A stretch of DNA of 32,640 nucleotides from Actinomadura bangladeshensis (GCF_004348335.1 NZ_SMJW01000078.1:1-32640); one strand, 5' to 3'; shown: positions 7,079-15,518, counted from the stretch's first letter. Notes: generated from the letters alone by a model not told the origin. Program-made: numbers and translations.

Positions 7079-8808
7079 GGGCGCGGGATGTTGCGCAGGT
7101 TGCTGCGCGCCAGGCCGAGCATCTTGCCGACGCCGCCGGTCAGGACGGTCTTGCCCGCGGAGAGCGCGAACCCCTTCACCTGCTGGGGGGTGATGTGCGG
7201 CGGGATGGACAGCGCGTTCGGGTCGGTGACGACGTCCAGGAGGTAGGGGCCGGGAGCGGCAAGGGCGCGCTCCATCACGGTGCGGACGTCGGCCGGACGC
7301 TCCACGCGCGCCGACTCGATCCGCATCGCCTCGGCCACCGCCGCGAAGTCGACGGCCTCGTGGTCGGTCTCGAAGGCGGGGAAGCCGTCCACCATCATCT
7401 CCAGGCGCACCATGCCGAGCGACGCGTTGTTGAACACGATGATCTTCACGGGGACGCGGTGAAGCTTCACGGTCAGCAGCTCGCCGAGCAGCATGCCGAG
7501 GCCGCCGTCGCCGGAGAGGGCGACGACCTGGCGGCCGGGCGCGCCGTACTGGGCGCCGATGGCGTGCGGCAGCGCGTTGGCCATGGAGCCGTGCATGAAC
7601 GAGCCCATCACGCGGCGGCGGCCGTTGGGGGTGAGGTAGCGGGCGGCCCAGACGTTGCACATGCCCGTGTCCACGGTGAATATCGCGTCGTCGGCGGCGA
7701 GGTCGTCCAGGACGCTCGCGACGTACTCGGGGTGGATCGGGATGTGCTTCTCGATGTCGCGCGTATAGGCGGAGACGACGGTCTCCAGAGCGCGCGCGTG
7801 GCGGTGCAGCATGTCGTCCAGATACGACTGGTCGTGCTTCTGCTCGACCTTGTCCAAGACGAGCCTCAGCGTCTCGCCGACATCGCCGTGGACGGCCAGG
7901 TCGAGCGGGGTCCGGCGACCCAGTTTCGCCGGGTCGTCGTCCACCTGGACGGTGTTCTGGCCGGGCAGGAACGGATCGTACGGGAAGTCGGTGCCCAGCA
8001 GCAGGACGAGGTCGGCGGCCTGCATCGACTCGTAGCAGGCGCCATAGCCGAGCAGCCCGCTCATCCCCACGTCATAGGGATTGTCGTACTGGATGTACTC
8101 CTTGCCGCGCAGCGCGTGCCCGACCGGCGAGAGGAGCTTGTGCGCCAGCTCCATCACCTCGGAGTGCGCGTCCTTCACGCCGGAGCCGCAGAACAGCATC
8201 ACCTTGCGCGCCCGGTTCAGCGCGCCGGCGAGCTGCTCGACCTGGTCGGCCGGCGGCCGGACGATCCCCTTCGTCACGAGGAAGTCGTGCTCGCCGGTCG
8301 GCGCCGCGGCGTCCTTGCCCGCGATGTCGCCCGCCATGGTCAGCACCGCGACACCGCCGCGCCCGATCGCGTGCTGGATCGCGATCCGCAGCACGCGCGG
8401 CATCTGCTCCGGCGCGCCGATCGTCTCGCAGTAGTGGCTGCACTCGACGAACAGCCGCTCGGGGTGGGTCTCCTGGAAGTACCCGGTGCCGATCTGCACG
8501 CTCGGGATCTGCGACGCCAGCGCCAGCACCGGCGCCCCCGACCGGTGCGCGTCGTACAGGCCCTGGATCAGGTGCGTGTTGCCCGGCCCGCAACTGCCCG
8601 CGCACACCGCGAGCCGCCCGGTGGTCTGGGCCTCGGCCGCCGCCGCGAACGCGCCCGCCTCCTCGTTGCGGACGTGCACCCACTCGATGCCGCCCGTCCG
8701 GCGGATCGCGTCCACGACCGGGTTGAGGCTGTCGCCCACGACCCCGTAGACGCGCCGCACGCCGGCCTGCCGCAGCACCTCGATGAACTGGTCGGCGACG
8801 GTCGCCAT
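7075..8808 (-). CDS. poxB: pyruvate dehydrogenase (quinone)/pyruvate oxidase, ThDP-dependent
   Basis: 577 aa, close to E. coli PoxB (572). The three-domain ThDP enzyme is intact: the N-terminal pyrimidine-binding domain with the catalytic Glu in VRNEEAGAF (Glu49/Glu50), a central FAD-binding region (about residues 190-340) and a C-terminal PP domain with the ThDP/Mg motif from GDGG (433) to NN (460-461). The tail IPPHITPQQVKGFALS and the following basic segment are characteristic of PoxB rather than acetolactate synthase. The reaction is oxidative decarboxylation of pyruvate to acetate and CO2, passing electrons to quinone at the membrane. It is convergent with TetR and divergent from MarR (8930), which may regulate it. 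The product could also be annotated as a generic thiamine pyrophosphate-requiring protein. Confidence 0.9.
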   Translation of the reverse strand: MATVADQFIEVLRQAGVRRVYGVVGDSLNPVVDAIRRTGGIEWVHVRNEEAGAFAAAAEAQTTGRLAVCAGSCGPGNTHLIQGLYDAHRSGAPVLALASQIPSVQIGTGYFQETHPERLFVECSHYCETIGAPEQMPRVLRIAIQHAIGRGGVAVLTMAGDIAGKDAAAPTGEHDFLVTKGIVRPPADQVEQLAGALNRARKVMLFCGSGVKDAHSEVMELAHKLLSPVGHALRGKEYIQYDNPYDVGMSGLLGYGACYESMQAADLVLLLGTDFPYDPFLPGQNTVQVDDDPAKLGRRTPLDLAVHGDVGETLRLVLDKVEQKHDQSYLDDMLHRHARALETVVSAYTRDIEKHIPIHPEYVASVLDDLAADDAIFTVDTGMCNVWAARYLTPNGRRRVMGSFMHGSMANALPHAIGAQYGAPGRQVVALSGDGGLGMLLGELLTVKLHRVPVKIIVFNNASLGMVRLEMMVDGFPAFETDHEAVDFAAVAEAMRIESARVERPADVRTVMERALAAPGPYLLDVVTDPNALSIPPHITPQQVKGFALSAGKTVLTGGVGKMLGLARSNLRNIPRP

Positions 8809-8893
8809 CGTCCCTCCCCTGATCCGCCGGTCCCCGCATCCGGGGAGATGCCCGGCGATCTTCCGCTGACACTCCCCGCCCCGGGCGGGTTAA

Positions 8894-8906
8894 ATGGTCA
8901 AACCAT
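8894..8906. promoter_or_regulatory. MarR-type operator candidate
   Basis: ATGGT-CAA-ACCAT is a perfect 5+5 dyad between poxB and the MarR gene, 23 bases before the MarR start. MarR proteins often bind such sites over their own promoter; the poxB start is 85 bases away on the other strand. Confidence 0.45.
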
Positions 8907-8929
8907 GAACCGGATGTGGGGCGCGGACG

Positions 8930-9460
8930 ATGAGCGATGAGCCTGACGACCTCGGCTTCTGGACCTTCGTCGACCTCGCGGGGCGGCGGCTGTCGGAGGA
9001 GTACGGCTTTCCCGACCGCCTCGCGACCCGGCTGCTGCTCACCCTCAACCGGGCCTCGGCGATCGTCACCTACGACCTGGAGTCCACGGTGCACCGGCCG
9101 CGCGGGCACTCCTGGGCCGGCTTCCGGCTGCTGTTCGTGACCTGGCTGGCCGGCCCGCTGGAGCCGGGCCGCGCCGCCACGCTCGCCGGGATGAGCCGCG
9201 CCGCCGTGTCCAACCTCGCGAAGACGCTGGTCGCGGACGGGATGATGACGCGTTCGCCGGGCGAGCGGGACGGCCGGTCGGTGATCCTCGCGCTGACCGA
9301 GCGGGGCCGCGCGGCGATGCTGGAGATCTTCGCCGGGCAGCACGAGCGCGAGCGCCAGTGGGCCGGGACGCTCACCGAGACCGAGCAGCGGATGCTGATC
9401 ATGCTGCTGGACAAGCTCATCGCCGGCCGGACGTCCTTCGACGCGCGCGAGCGGAACTGA
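8930..9460 (+). CDS. MarR family transcriptional regulator
   Basis: 176 aa from ATG 8930. The winged helix-turn-helix is seen at residues 79-125: the helix pair PGRAATLAGMSRAAVSNLAK, then LVADGMMTRSPGERDGRSVI with the DxR-type wing (ERDGRS), and LTERG at the start of the dimerisation helix. No strong ribosome-binding site precedes the start; an upstream ATG (8905) is in a different frame. It is divergent from poxB and followed after 97 bases by the homogentisate operon. MarR proteins commonly respond to aromatic acids, so it could control poxB, hmgA or both; a dyad precedes each. The ligand is unknown. Confidence 0.88.
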   Translation: MSDEPDDLGFWTFVDLAGRRLSEEYGFPDRLATRLLLTLNRASAIVTYDLESTVHRPRGHSWAGFRLLFVTWLAGPLEPGRAATLAGMSRAAVSNLAKTLVADGMMTRSPGERDGRSVILALTERGRAAMLEIFAGQHERERQWAGTLTETEQRMLIMLLDKLIAGRTSFDARERN

Positions 9461-9532
9461 CGTCCCGCGGGCGCGTGGCCGGGTTAGGCCCTTCCCTGGA
9501 CGGCAGAAGACCCGTAGTGTCGGCAGAAAGTA

Positions 9533-9546
9533 GTTCATGCATTAAC
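9533..9546. promoter_or_regulatory. near-palindromic site upstream of hmgA
   Basis: GTTCATGCATTAAC is a 14-base dyad with one mismatched pair, centred on ATGCAT, just before the hmgA ribosome-binding site (GGAGG, 9551-9555). It may be an operator for the adjacent MarR regulator or part of the promoter. Confidence 0.35.
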
Positions 9547-9563
9547 CATCGGAGGCGATGGAC

Positions 9564-10754
9564 ATGGCCCACTACCGTCGGGTCGGCCACGTGCCGCCGA
9601 AGCGCCACACCCAGCACAGGAATGGCGAGGAGCGGCTCTTCTTCGAGGAACTGATGGGCGAGGAGGGGTTCTCGTCCGATTCGTCCCTCCTGTACCACCG
9701 GGAGATCCCGTCCGCGATCACGGACTCCCAGCCGTGGGACGTCCCGGACGTGGCGACGACGCCCAACCACCCGCTGAAACCGCGCCACCTGAAGCTGCAC
9801 GAGCTGTTCCCCAAGGAGACGTGGAGCGAGACCGACGTCGTCACAGGGCGGCGGGTGATCCTCGCCAACAACGACGTGCGCCTCTCCTACGTGGTCTCGG
9901 CCGCCCCCTCGCCGCTGTACCGCAACGCGACCGGCGACGAGATCGTCTACATCGAGTCGGGCACCGCCACGGTCGAGACGGTCTTCGGTTCGCTGGACGC
10001 CGGACAGGGCGATTACGTCATCATCCCGACGTCCACCACGCACCGCTGGCTGCCGACCGGCGACGAGCCCCTGCGCGCCTACGCGATCGAGGCGACCGGC
10101 CACATCGCGCCGCCGAAGCGCTACCTGTCGCGCTACGGCCAGTTCCTGGAGAACGCCCCGTACTGCGAACGCGACCTGCACGGACCGTCCGAGCCCCTCC
10201 TCTCGGACGAGACCGGCGTCGAGGTCTACGTCAAGCACCGCACCTCGCGCGGCATCGTCGGCACCCGCATGACCTACGCGCGGCACCCGTTCGACGTCGT
10301 CGGCTGGGACGGCTGCCTGTACCCGTTCACGTTCAGCGTCCACGACTTCGAGCCGATCACGGGTCGTGTCCACCAGCCGCCGCCCGTCCACCAGGTGTTC
10401 GAGGGCCACAACTTCGTCGTGTGCAACTTCGTGCCGCGCAAGGTGGACTACCACCCGCTGTCGATCCCGGTGCCCTACTACCACTCGAACGTCGACTCCG
10501 ACGAGATCATGTTCTACTGCGGCGGCGACTACGAGGCGCGCAAGGGGTCGGGCATCGGCCAGGGCTCGGTGTCGGTCCACCCCGGCGGCCTCGCGCACGG
10601 CCCGCAGCCCGGCGCCTACGAGCGCAGCATCGGCGTCGAGTTCTTCGACGAACTCGCGGTCATGGTCGACACCTTCCACCCGCTCGAACTCGGCGAGGGC
10701 GGCCTGGCCTGCGAAGACCCCGGCTACGCCTGGACCTGGGCAGGCCGGCGGTGA
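9564..10754 (+). CDS. hmgA: homogentisate 1,2-dioxygenase
   Basis: The start is set at ATG 9564 (MAHYRRVGHVPPKRHTQ), 8 bases after GGAGG and matching the family's usual MxYYRxVGxVPxKRHT opening; ATG 9558 is only 2 bases from GGAGG. The product is 396 aa, a little shorter than the usual 430-450. It has a bicupin fold with the conserved GDEIVYIESG and GDYVIIPTSTTHRW strands in the first half. The iron site is formed by VPYYHSNVDSDEIMFY (His and acidic ligands) and HPGGLAHGPQPG. The reaction opens the homogentisate ring to 4-maleylacetoacetate, in Tyr/Phe catabolism. It overlaps the next gene by GTGA (10751-10754), so the three genes form a coupled operon. Confidence 0.95.
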   Translation: MAHYRRVGHVPPKRHTQHRNGEERLFFEELMGEEGFSSDSSLLYHREIPSAITDSQPWDVPDVATTPNHPLKPRHLKLHELFPKETWSETDVVTGRRVILANNDVRLSYVVSAAPSPLYRNATGDEIVYIESGTATVETVFGSLDAGQGDYVIIPTSTTHRWLPTGDEPLRAYAIEATGHIAPPKRYLSRYGQFLENAPYCERDLHGPSEPLLSDETGVEVYVKHRTSRGIVGTRMTYARHPFDVVGWDGCLYPFTFSVHDFEPITGRVHQPPPVHQVFEGHNFVVCNFVPRKVDYHPLSIPVPYYHSNVDSDEIMFYCGGDYEARKGSGIGQGSVSVHPGGLAHGPQPGAYERSIGVEFFDELAVMVDTFHPLELGEGGLACEDPGYAWTWAGRR

Positions 10755-11587
10755 TTCCCGCGTTCGCCCTCGCCCTGTGCGACGACGCGGCCGTGTTCCC
10801 GCCGGGCCTCGCACCGCTCGCCGACGCCGTCCCGGCCCACCGCGCGCACCGCGCCGCCCCGTACGCCGGCCTGGTCGGCCCGCTCGTCCTGCCGGCGACC
10901 GCGCTGGACGAGCTGTACCCGCTGCTCGGCGGCGAGCCCCTGGAGGTGTCGATCACCGCGCCCGGCGGCCCGTGCCAGGCGGTGAAGGCCCTGGCGACCG
11001 CCGCCGACCTGGACCTCACCGTGCGCGGGCTGGAGGTCGCCGTCCCGCCCGGCATGCAGCCGGAGGAGTTCTTCCGGCTGCTCGGCCACCCCGCGGTGCC
11101 GGTCTACGTCGAGATCCCGCGCGACGACCGCCGTCCGGCGATGATCGCCGAGGTCGCGGCGCGCCGGCACCGCGCGAAGTTCCGCACCGGCGGCGTGAAG
11201 GCGCACCTCTACCCGAGCCCGGACGAACTGGCCGCCGGGATCAAGGCCGTCGTGGACGCGCGCCTGCCGTTCAAGGCGACGGCGGGGCTGCACCACCCCG
11301 TCCGGAACACCGACCCGGAGACGGGCTTCCACCAGCACGGCTTCCTGAACCTGCTGCTCGCGACCGACGCCGCCCTGCGCGGCCGTCCGGTGGCGGAGCT
11401 GGCCGCGGTGCTGGCCGACCGGGACGCCCCGTCCGTCGCGTCGCGCGTGCGCGGCCTGGGCGAGGCCCGGACGATCGCGGCGCGCGGCCGCTTCCTGTCC
11501 TTCGGGACGTGCAGCATCACCGACCCCATGAACGAACTCGCGGACCTGGGCCTGCTGGCGTCCGCGCTCCAGGAGAGCACTCGATGA
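10751..11587 (+). CDS. uncharacterised protein inside the homogentisate operon
   Basis: 278 aa from GTG 10751, which overlaps the hmgA stop by four bases; its own stop overlaps the fahA start by ATGA (11584-11587). I recognise no named family. Visible features: an acidic start DDAAVFPPG (residues 11-19), alternating strands and helices suggestive of a TIM barrel, KFRTGGVKAH (143-152), FKATAGLHHPVR (174-185) with two adjacent His, FHQHGFLNLLLA (193-204) and a single conserved-looking FGTCSI (251-256). His, Lys and Arg near the strand ends look like an active site. Coupling on both sides implies co-synthesis with HmgA and FahA. The pathway needs maleylacetoacetate isomerase between them, and no MaiA-like glutathione transferase is present, so this protein is a candidate; that is inference. 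Confidence 0.85.
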   Translation: MIPAFALALCDDAAVFPPGLAPLADAVPAHRAHRAAPYAGLVGPLVLPATALDELYPLLGGEPLEVSITAPGGPCQAVKALATAADLDLTVRGLEVAVPPGMQPEEFFRLLGHPAVPVYVEIPRDDRRPAMIAEVAARRHRAKFRTGGVKAHLYPSPDELAAGIKAVVDARLPFKATAGLHHPVRNTDPETGFHQHGFLNLLLATDAALRGRPVAELAAVLADRDAPSVASRVRGLGEARTIAARGRFLSFGTCSITDPMNELADLGLLASALQESTR

Positions 11588-12762
11588 CCCGCATCGCGAT
11601 CCCCGAAGACTCCCTCTTCGGGTCCGCCAACCTTCCGTACGGCGTTTTCTCTCCCCCCGGTGGGACTCCCCGCGTAGGGGTGCGCGCAGCCGATTCCGTA
11701 GTGGACCTGTCGCTCGTGCTAGGCGACGAGGTCTTCGCGGCACCGTCCCTGAACCCGTTCATGGCGCAGGGCCACGCGCGCTGGGTGGAGGTCCGCGAGC
11801 AGCTCCTCGACCTGGTCTCGGAGGACATCCCGGACGCGGCGGTGCACCCGGTGGACGCGGTCACCCTGCACATGCCGTTCGAGGTGGCCGACTACGTCGA
11901 CTTCTACGCGTCGGAGCACCACGCCTCGAACCTGGGCCGCCTGTTCCGTCCCGGTGCCGAGCCGCTCATGCCGAACTGGAAGCACCTGCCGGTGGGCTAC
12001 CACGGCCGCGCCGGCACGGTCGTCCCGTCCGGGACGGACATCGTCCGCCCGACGGGCCAGCGCAAAGGCGACGACGCCCCGACCTTCGGTGAAAGCCGCC
12101 GCCTGGACATCGAGGCAGAAGTCGGCTTCGTCGTGGGCACCGGTTCTCCCCTGGGCACCCCGGTGACCACGGAAGACTTTTCCGAACGGGTCTTCGGCGT
12201 TGTTCTGGTCAACGACTGGTCGGCCCGGGACATCCAAGCCTGGGAGTACGTCCCCCTTGGGCCGTTCCTGGGGAAGAGCTTCGCGACGTCCATCTCGCAT
12301 TGGGTCGTCCCCCTCCTGGCCTTGGAAGCGGCCCGCGTGGCGACCCCGCCTCAGGACCCGGAGCCACTCCCCTACCTCCAGGAGAAGAACCCGTGGGGCC
12401 TGGACCTGGCCCTCGAGATCTCCTGGAACGGCCAGGTGGTCTCCCGCCCGCCCTACCGCGAGATGTACTGGTCCCCGGCGCAGATGCTCGCGCACATGAC
12501 GGTGAACGGCGCCTCGTCCCGCACGGGCGACCTGTTCGCCTCGGGCACGATCTCCGGCCCCGCCAAGGACCAGCGCGGCGCGTTCATCGAGCTGACCTGG
12601 GGCGGCAAGGAACCCATCGAGGTCAACAGCGAACCCCGCACCTTCCTGGAGGACGGCGACGAGGTGTCCATCACGGCCACGGCCCCGGGCGCGTCCGGCA
12701 CCCGCATAGGCTTCGGCGAGGTGAGGGGCCGGATCCTCCCCGCCCGCCACCGGCTGCGTTGA
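11584..12762 (+). CDS. fahA: fumarylacetoacetase
   Basis: 392 aa from ATG 11584. The N-terminal SH3-like domain includes IPEDSLFGSANLPYGVF. The catalytic FAH domain carries DYVDFYASEHHASNLG, where Asp106 (metal) and His113 (catalytic) have the spacing of mouse Asp126/His133. The remaining metal ligands Glu177 and Glu179 (LDIEAEVGF) and Asp211 (VNDWSARDIQAWE) follow. The enzyme cleaves fumarylacetoacetate to fumarate and acetoacetate, the last step of Tyr/Phe breakdown. It is the third gene of the coupled hmgA operon. The TGA lies inside the left arm of a 25-bp inverted repeat that probably ends the transcript. Confidence 0.95.
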   Translation: MTRIAIPEDSLFGSANLPYGVFSPPGGTPRVGVRAADSVVDLSLVLGDEVFAAPSLNPFMAQGHARWVEVREQLLDLVSEDIPDAAVHPVDAVTLHMPFEVADYVDFYASEHHASNLGRLFRPGAEPLMPNWKHLPVGYHGRAGTVVPSGTDIVRPTGQRKGDDAPTFGESRRLDIEAEVGFVVGTGSPLGTPVTTEDFSERVFGVVLVNDWSARDIQAWEYVPLGPFLGKSFATSISHWVVPLLALEAARVATPPQDPEPLPYLQEKNPWGLDLALEISWNGQVVSRPPYREMYWSPAQMLAHMTVNGASSRTGDLFASGTISGPAKDQRGAFIELTWGGKEPIEVNSEPRTFLEDGDEVSITATAPGASGTRIGFGEVRGRILPARHRLR

Positions 12763-12820
12763 CCTGCGGCGTGTTGTTGTTATGAGCGCGTCGAAAACAA
12801 CAACACGCCGCAGGTCAACG
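12757..12820. terminator. 25-bp perfect inverted repeat, probable bidirectional terminator
   Basis: Arms 12757-12781 and 12796-12820 are perfectly complementary around a 14-base loop. The left arm contains the fahA stop codon. The repeat lies between convergent fahA and TetR (stop 12848), the expected place for a bidirectional terminator; there is no long T tract, as is usual in actinomycetes. Confidence 0.75.
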
Positions 12821-12847
12821 AGGTGGCGGCCGGCCGCCTGCCTGGAG

Positions 12848-13426
12848 TCAGACCACGGGCAGCCGGTCCGCCAGTAGCCGCACCCTCGCCTCGGCGTCCC
12901 CCGGCGGCAGGCGCCCTGCTCGGGTCAGGGTGGCGAGACCGTGCAGGGCCGCCCAGAACACCTCCGTGAACAGTGCCGGGTGGACGCCCTCCCCGGCGAC
13001 CTCGGCGAGGCTCTCCAGCAGGGCGGCGAAGGCGTCCTTCAGCGGCTCCGGGGTGTCCTCGTGCGCGAACGCCAGGCCGCCGTCGAGTGAGAACATGGCG
13101 TCGTAGACGGCCGGGTTGCGCTCGGCGAAGTCGAGGTAGGCGCGGGCGAGGGCGGTGACCCGGGCGCGCGGCCCGTCCGCGGCGGAGGTCGCGGCCCGCA
13201 GCGCCACGGCCATCTCGGCGGCCCCGTCGAGCGCGACGGCGCCGATGATCTCGCGCTTGCCGCGGAAATGGCTGTAGAGGACGGGCTGGCTGTACTCGAT
13301 GCGCTCGGCCAGCCGCCGGGTGGTGACCGCGTCCCACCCCTGCCGCTCGGCGAGCTCGCGGGCCGTCGCCACGATGAGCCGCTCACGCTCCGCCCGTTCG
13401 CGCTGCTTACGTTCCTGGACCGACAT
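12848..13426 (-). CDS. TetR/AcrR family regulator
   Basis: 192 aa from ATG 13426. A basic, charged N-terminal tail (QERKQRERAERERLI) is followed by the TetR helix-turn-helix VTTRRLAERIEYSQPVLYSHFRGKREI (about residues 34-60). The C-terminal domain with AYLDFAERNPAVYDAMFS and FWAALHGLATLTRAGRLPP is of the TetR_C_13/WHG type, where the WHG-like motif (ALHGLATL) is typical. GAGGT lies only two bases before the start, so the message may be leaderless. A perfect 13-base palindrome sits 10 bases upstream. No obvious target gene is paired with it, since the neighbours are convergent fahA and the GIDE-like gene on the same strand upstream. Confidence 0.87.
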   Translation of the reverse strand: MSVQERKQRERAERERLIVATARELAERQGWDAVTTRRLAERIEYSQPVLYSHFRGKREIIGAVALDGAAEMAVALRAATSAADGPRARVTALARAYLDFAERNPAVYDAMFSLDGGLAFAHEDTPEPLKDAFAALLESLAEVAGEGVHPALFTEVFWAALHGLATLTRAGRLPPGDAEARVRLLADRLPVV

Positions 13427-13435
13427 ACCTCGATC

Positions 13436-13448
13436 CTAGCATTGCTAG
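13436..13448. promoter_or_regulatory. TetR autoregulatory operator candidate
   Basis: CTAGCA-T-TGCTAG is a perfect palindrome about 10 bases upstream of the TetR start, overlapping where a -10 element would lie. This position suits steric repression of its own gene. Confidence 0.5.
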
Positions 13449-13485
13449 ACAAACGAGCGGCAGCAGGGCGCGGACCCTGCGGCGC

Positions 13486-14103
13486 TCAGGAATTCTCGGG
13501 TTCCGGGCGGATCATCACCGGGGCGGTGCCCGCTCCCCTGATGATCAGCGTCGCGCCCAGTTCGCGGGCCTGCGCGTCGGGCGGTTCGGCCCGGCCCAGG
13601 ACGCCGACCCGGGCGCCGGGTTCGATGACCCCCTCGTACACGCGGATCCGGCAGGTCGACGGGGAACCGTTGTGGTAGCCGTCGGCGCGCAGGAGCCGAT
13701 CCGCCCACGGGGCCTTGTCGAGCGTCGTCACCGGTGCCGTGAAATCATGCTCCACCGCGACGCGCCCGCCCGCTGCCCTGATCAGCGCGACGCCGGTGCC
13801 GTCCTCCAGCAGGAAGTCGGCCGCCTGGCCGAACGGGTGCGTCCCGTCGGAGCCGTCCGAACTCGGAATGATCGCCAGGTCGCGGGCAAGGTAGGGGCGT
13901 CCGCTGGCCTCGCTCACCGGGACGGCGCCGACCGCCGTGGCCCGTCCTGAGAGCCGGCACGTACTGGAAGGCACGGCGTCCGCGACCGTCGACGGGGGCG
14001 TCCTTGCGAACGCGCGCTTCACAGAGCCGCCGGCACGCCGGTACATCAGGGCGATCCCGCCCAGCGACACGGCGACCAGCAGCACGACAAGGAACACGTC
14101 CAT
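13486..14103 (-). CDS. membrane-anchored GIDE-domain-like protein of unknown function
   Basis: 205 aa from ATG 14103, with GGGAG 6-7 bases upstream. An N-terminal membrane segment MDVFLVVLLVAVSLGGIALM (residues 1-20) is followed by a basic stretch YRRAGGSVKRAF, predicting a cytosolic body. The body has SCRLSGRATAV-type and RVYEGVIEPGARVGVLGRAE motifs resembling the GIDE domain seen in mitochondrial MULAN E3 ligases and their prokaryotic relatives, without a RING finger. Bacterial relatives have no established role. Two membrane contacts are not evident, unlike the usual GIDE pattern with a second C-terminal helix. The assignment rests on motif memory only. Confidence 0.6.
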   Translation of the reverse strand: MDVFLVVLLVAVSLGGIALMYRRAGGSVKRAFARTPPSTVADAVPSSTCRLSGRATAVGAVPVSEASGRPYLARDLAIIPSSDGSDGTHPFGQAADFLLEDGTGVALIRAAGGRVAVEHDFTAPVTTLDKAPWADRLLRADGYHNGSPSTCRIRVYEGVIEPGARVGVLGRAEPPDAQARELGATLIIRGAGTAPVMIRPEPENS

Positions 14104-14199
14104 GGGTTCTCCCGGGTCCGCGGCAGGCGGGTCCACCGCATCTTGCCGGACAAGCCCGGCCGCCACCAGACCGTCCCGGCCCTGGCATTGCCGCGGCGA

Positions 14200-15501
14200 T
14201 CAGGCAGGGCGAGGGCGGCGGGCCAGGACGAGTTTGCGGCCGGCGAGGCCGATGGCGAACATGGCGGTCCCGGCCAGGACGGATTGCCACGGCAGCGTGA
14301 CGATCAGGACCAGGCAGCCGGCGGCGCCGAGCAGGTTGAGTGCGCGCGGACGGCGCCGGTCGCGCGCGGGCTGGGTGAAGGCCGACGCGTTCGCGATGGC
14401 GTAGTAGACCAGCACGCCGAAGGACGAGAACCCGATCACGCCGCGCAGGTCGGCGGTGGCCACCAGCGCGCCGACCGCGACGGCGACGGCGATCTCGGCG
14501 TGGTGCGGAACCCGGTGGCGGGGGTGGACGGCGGCCAGCCAGTGCGGCAGGTCGCGGTTGCGGGCCATGGCCAGCGTGGTGCGGCCGATGCCGGCGATCA
14601 GCGACAGCAGCGCGCCGAGCGCGGCGAGGGCCGCCCCGGCGCGGACCACCGGTGCCAGGGCGGCGGCGCCGGCGGCCTCCACCGCGGTGGTCAGCGGCGC
14701 GGCGGACGAGGCGAGCCGGTCCGGGCCGGCGGCCAGCAGGGCGGCCACGCCCACGACCAGGTAGACGGCCACGGTGATGAGCAGTGCGATGGAGATGGCG
14801 CGGGGGATCACGCGCCGCGGGTCACGGACCTCCTCGCCCAGGGTGGCGATGCGCGCGTAACCGGCGAAGGCGAAGAACAGCAGCCCGGCGGACTGGAGGA
14901 CGCCGTAGCCGCCGCCCTGGCCCCATCCGTCCAGGTTCGCCGGGCTTCCGCCGCCGCCCACCGCGATCGCGATCACCACGGCGGCCAGGGCCGTCAGGCT
15001 GGTGGCGACCAGGACGCGGGTGGCCAGCGCGGTCCTGGTCACGCCGCGGTAGTTGAGCGCGGCGAGGGCCACCACCGCGGCGGCCGCCGCGGCCCGTTGC
15101 GCCCACCACGGACCCGGGACGGCATAGGACGCGAACGTCAGCGCCATCGCCGCGCACGACGCGGTCTTGCCGACCACGAATCCCCACCCGGCCGCGAATC
15201 CCCACCACGGACCGAGCCGCTCCCGCCCGTGGACGTAGGTGCCGCCCGAGACGGGGTAGACCGCCGCCAGCTGCGCGGACGCCACCGCGTTGCAGTACGC
15301 GATCACCGCCGCGACCGCCAGGCCGATGAGCAGGCCGGCGCCGGCCGCCCGGGCGGCGGGGCCGAACGCGGCGAACACCCCGGCCCCGATCATCGAGCCC
15401 AGCCCGATGACGACCGCGTCCCCGGTGCCGAGCCGGCGCGCCAGGCGGCCGGAGTCGTCCTCGGACGCCCCAGGTCCTTCGTCCCGGCGCGGCGCGCTCA
15501 T
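14200..15501 (-). CDS. APC-superfamily amino acid permease, divergent from the ArsR-ArsC fusion
   Basis: 433 aa from ATG 15501, with GGAGG 4-5 bases upstream. About 12 membrane segments follow a charged N-terminus. The first carries the APC signature GLGSMIGAGVFAAFG (33-47), and FAFAGYARIATLGEEVRDPRRVIPRAI is the conserved helix 6/loop of amino-acid/polyamine transporters. The family moves amino acids or amines with proton coupling. The start is 17 bases from a perfect ArsR-type operator shared with the divergent ArsR-ArsC fusion, so the permease is probably co-controlled by that protein. In this context it could handle an amino-acid-like arsenical or simply be a co-regulated nutrient permease; neither is shown by the sequence. 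Confidence 0.85.
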   Translation of the reverse strand: MSAPRRDEGPGASEDDSGRLARRLGTGDAVVIGLGSMIGAGVFAAFGPAARAAGAGLLIGLAVAAVIAYCNAVASAQLAAVYPVSGGTYVHGRERLGPWWGFAAGWGFVVGKTASCAAMALTFASYAVPGPWWAQRAAAAAAVVALAALNYRGVTRTALATRVLVATSLTALAAVVIAIAVGGGGSPANLDGWGQGGGYGVLQSAGLLFFAFAGYARIATLGEEVRDPRRVIPRAISIALLITVAVYLVVGVAALLAAGPDRLASSAAPLTTAVEAAGAAALAPVVRAGAALAALGALLSLIAGIGRTTLAMARNRDLPHWLAAVHPRHRVPHHAEIAVAVAVGALVATADLRGVIGFSSFGVLVYYAIANASAFTQPARDRRRPRALNLLGAAGCLVLIVTLPWQSVLAGTAMFAIGLAGRKLVLARRPRPA

Positions 15502-15518
15502 CGATCCTCCGTCCCCAG

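Noticed and set aside
6697..8940. 747-codon plus-strand open frame across TetR and poxB
   Set aside because: It is antisense to poxB, whose ThDP motifs are intact, and the translation is Val/His/Arg-rich without any domain.
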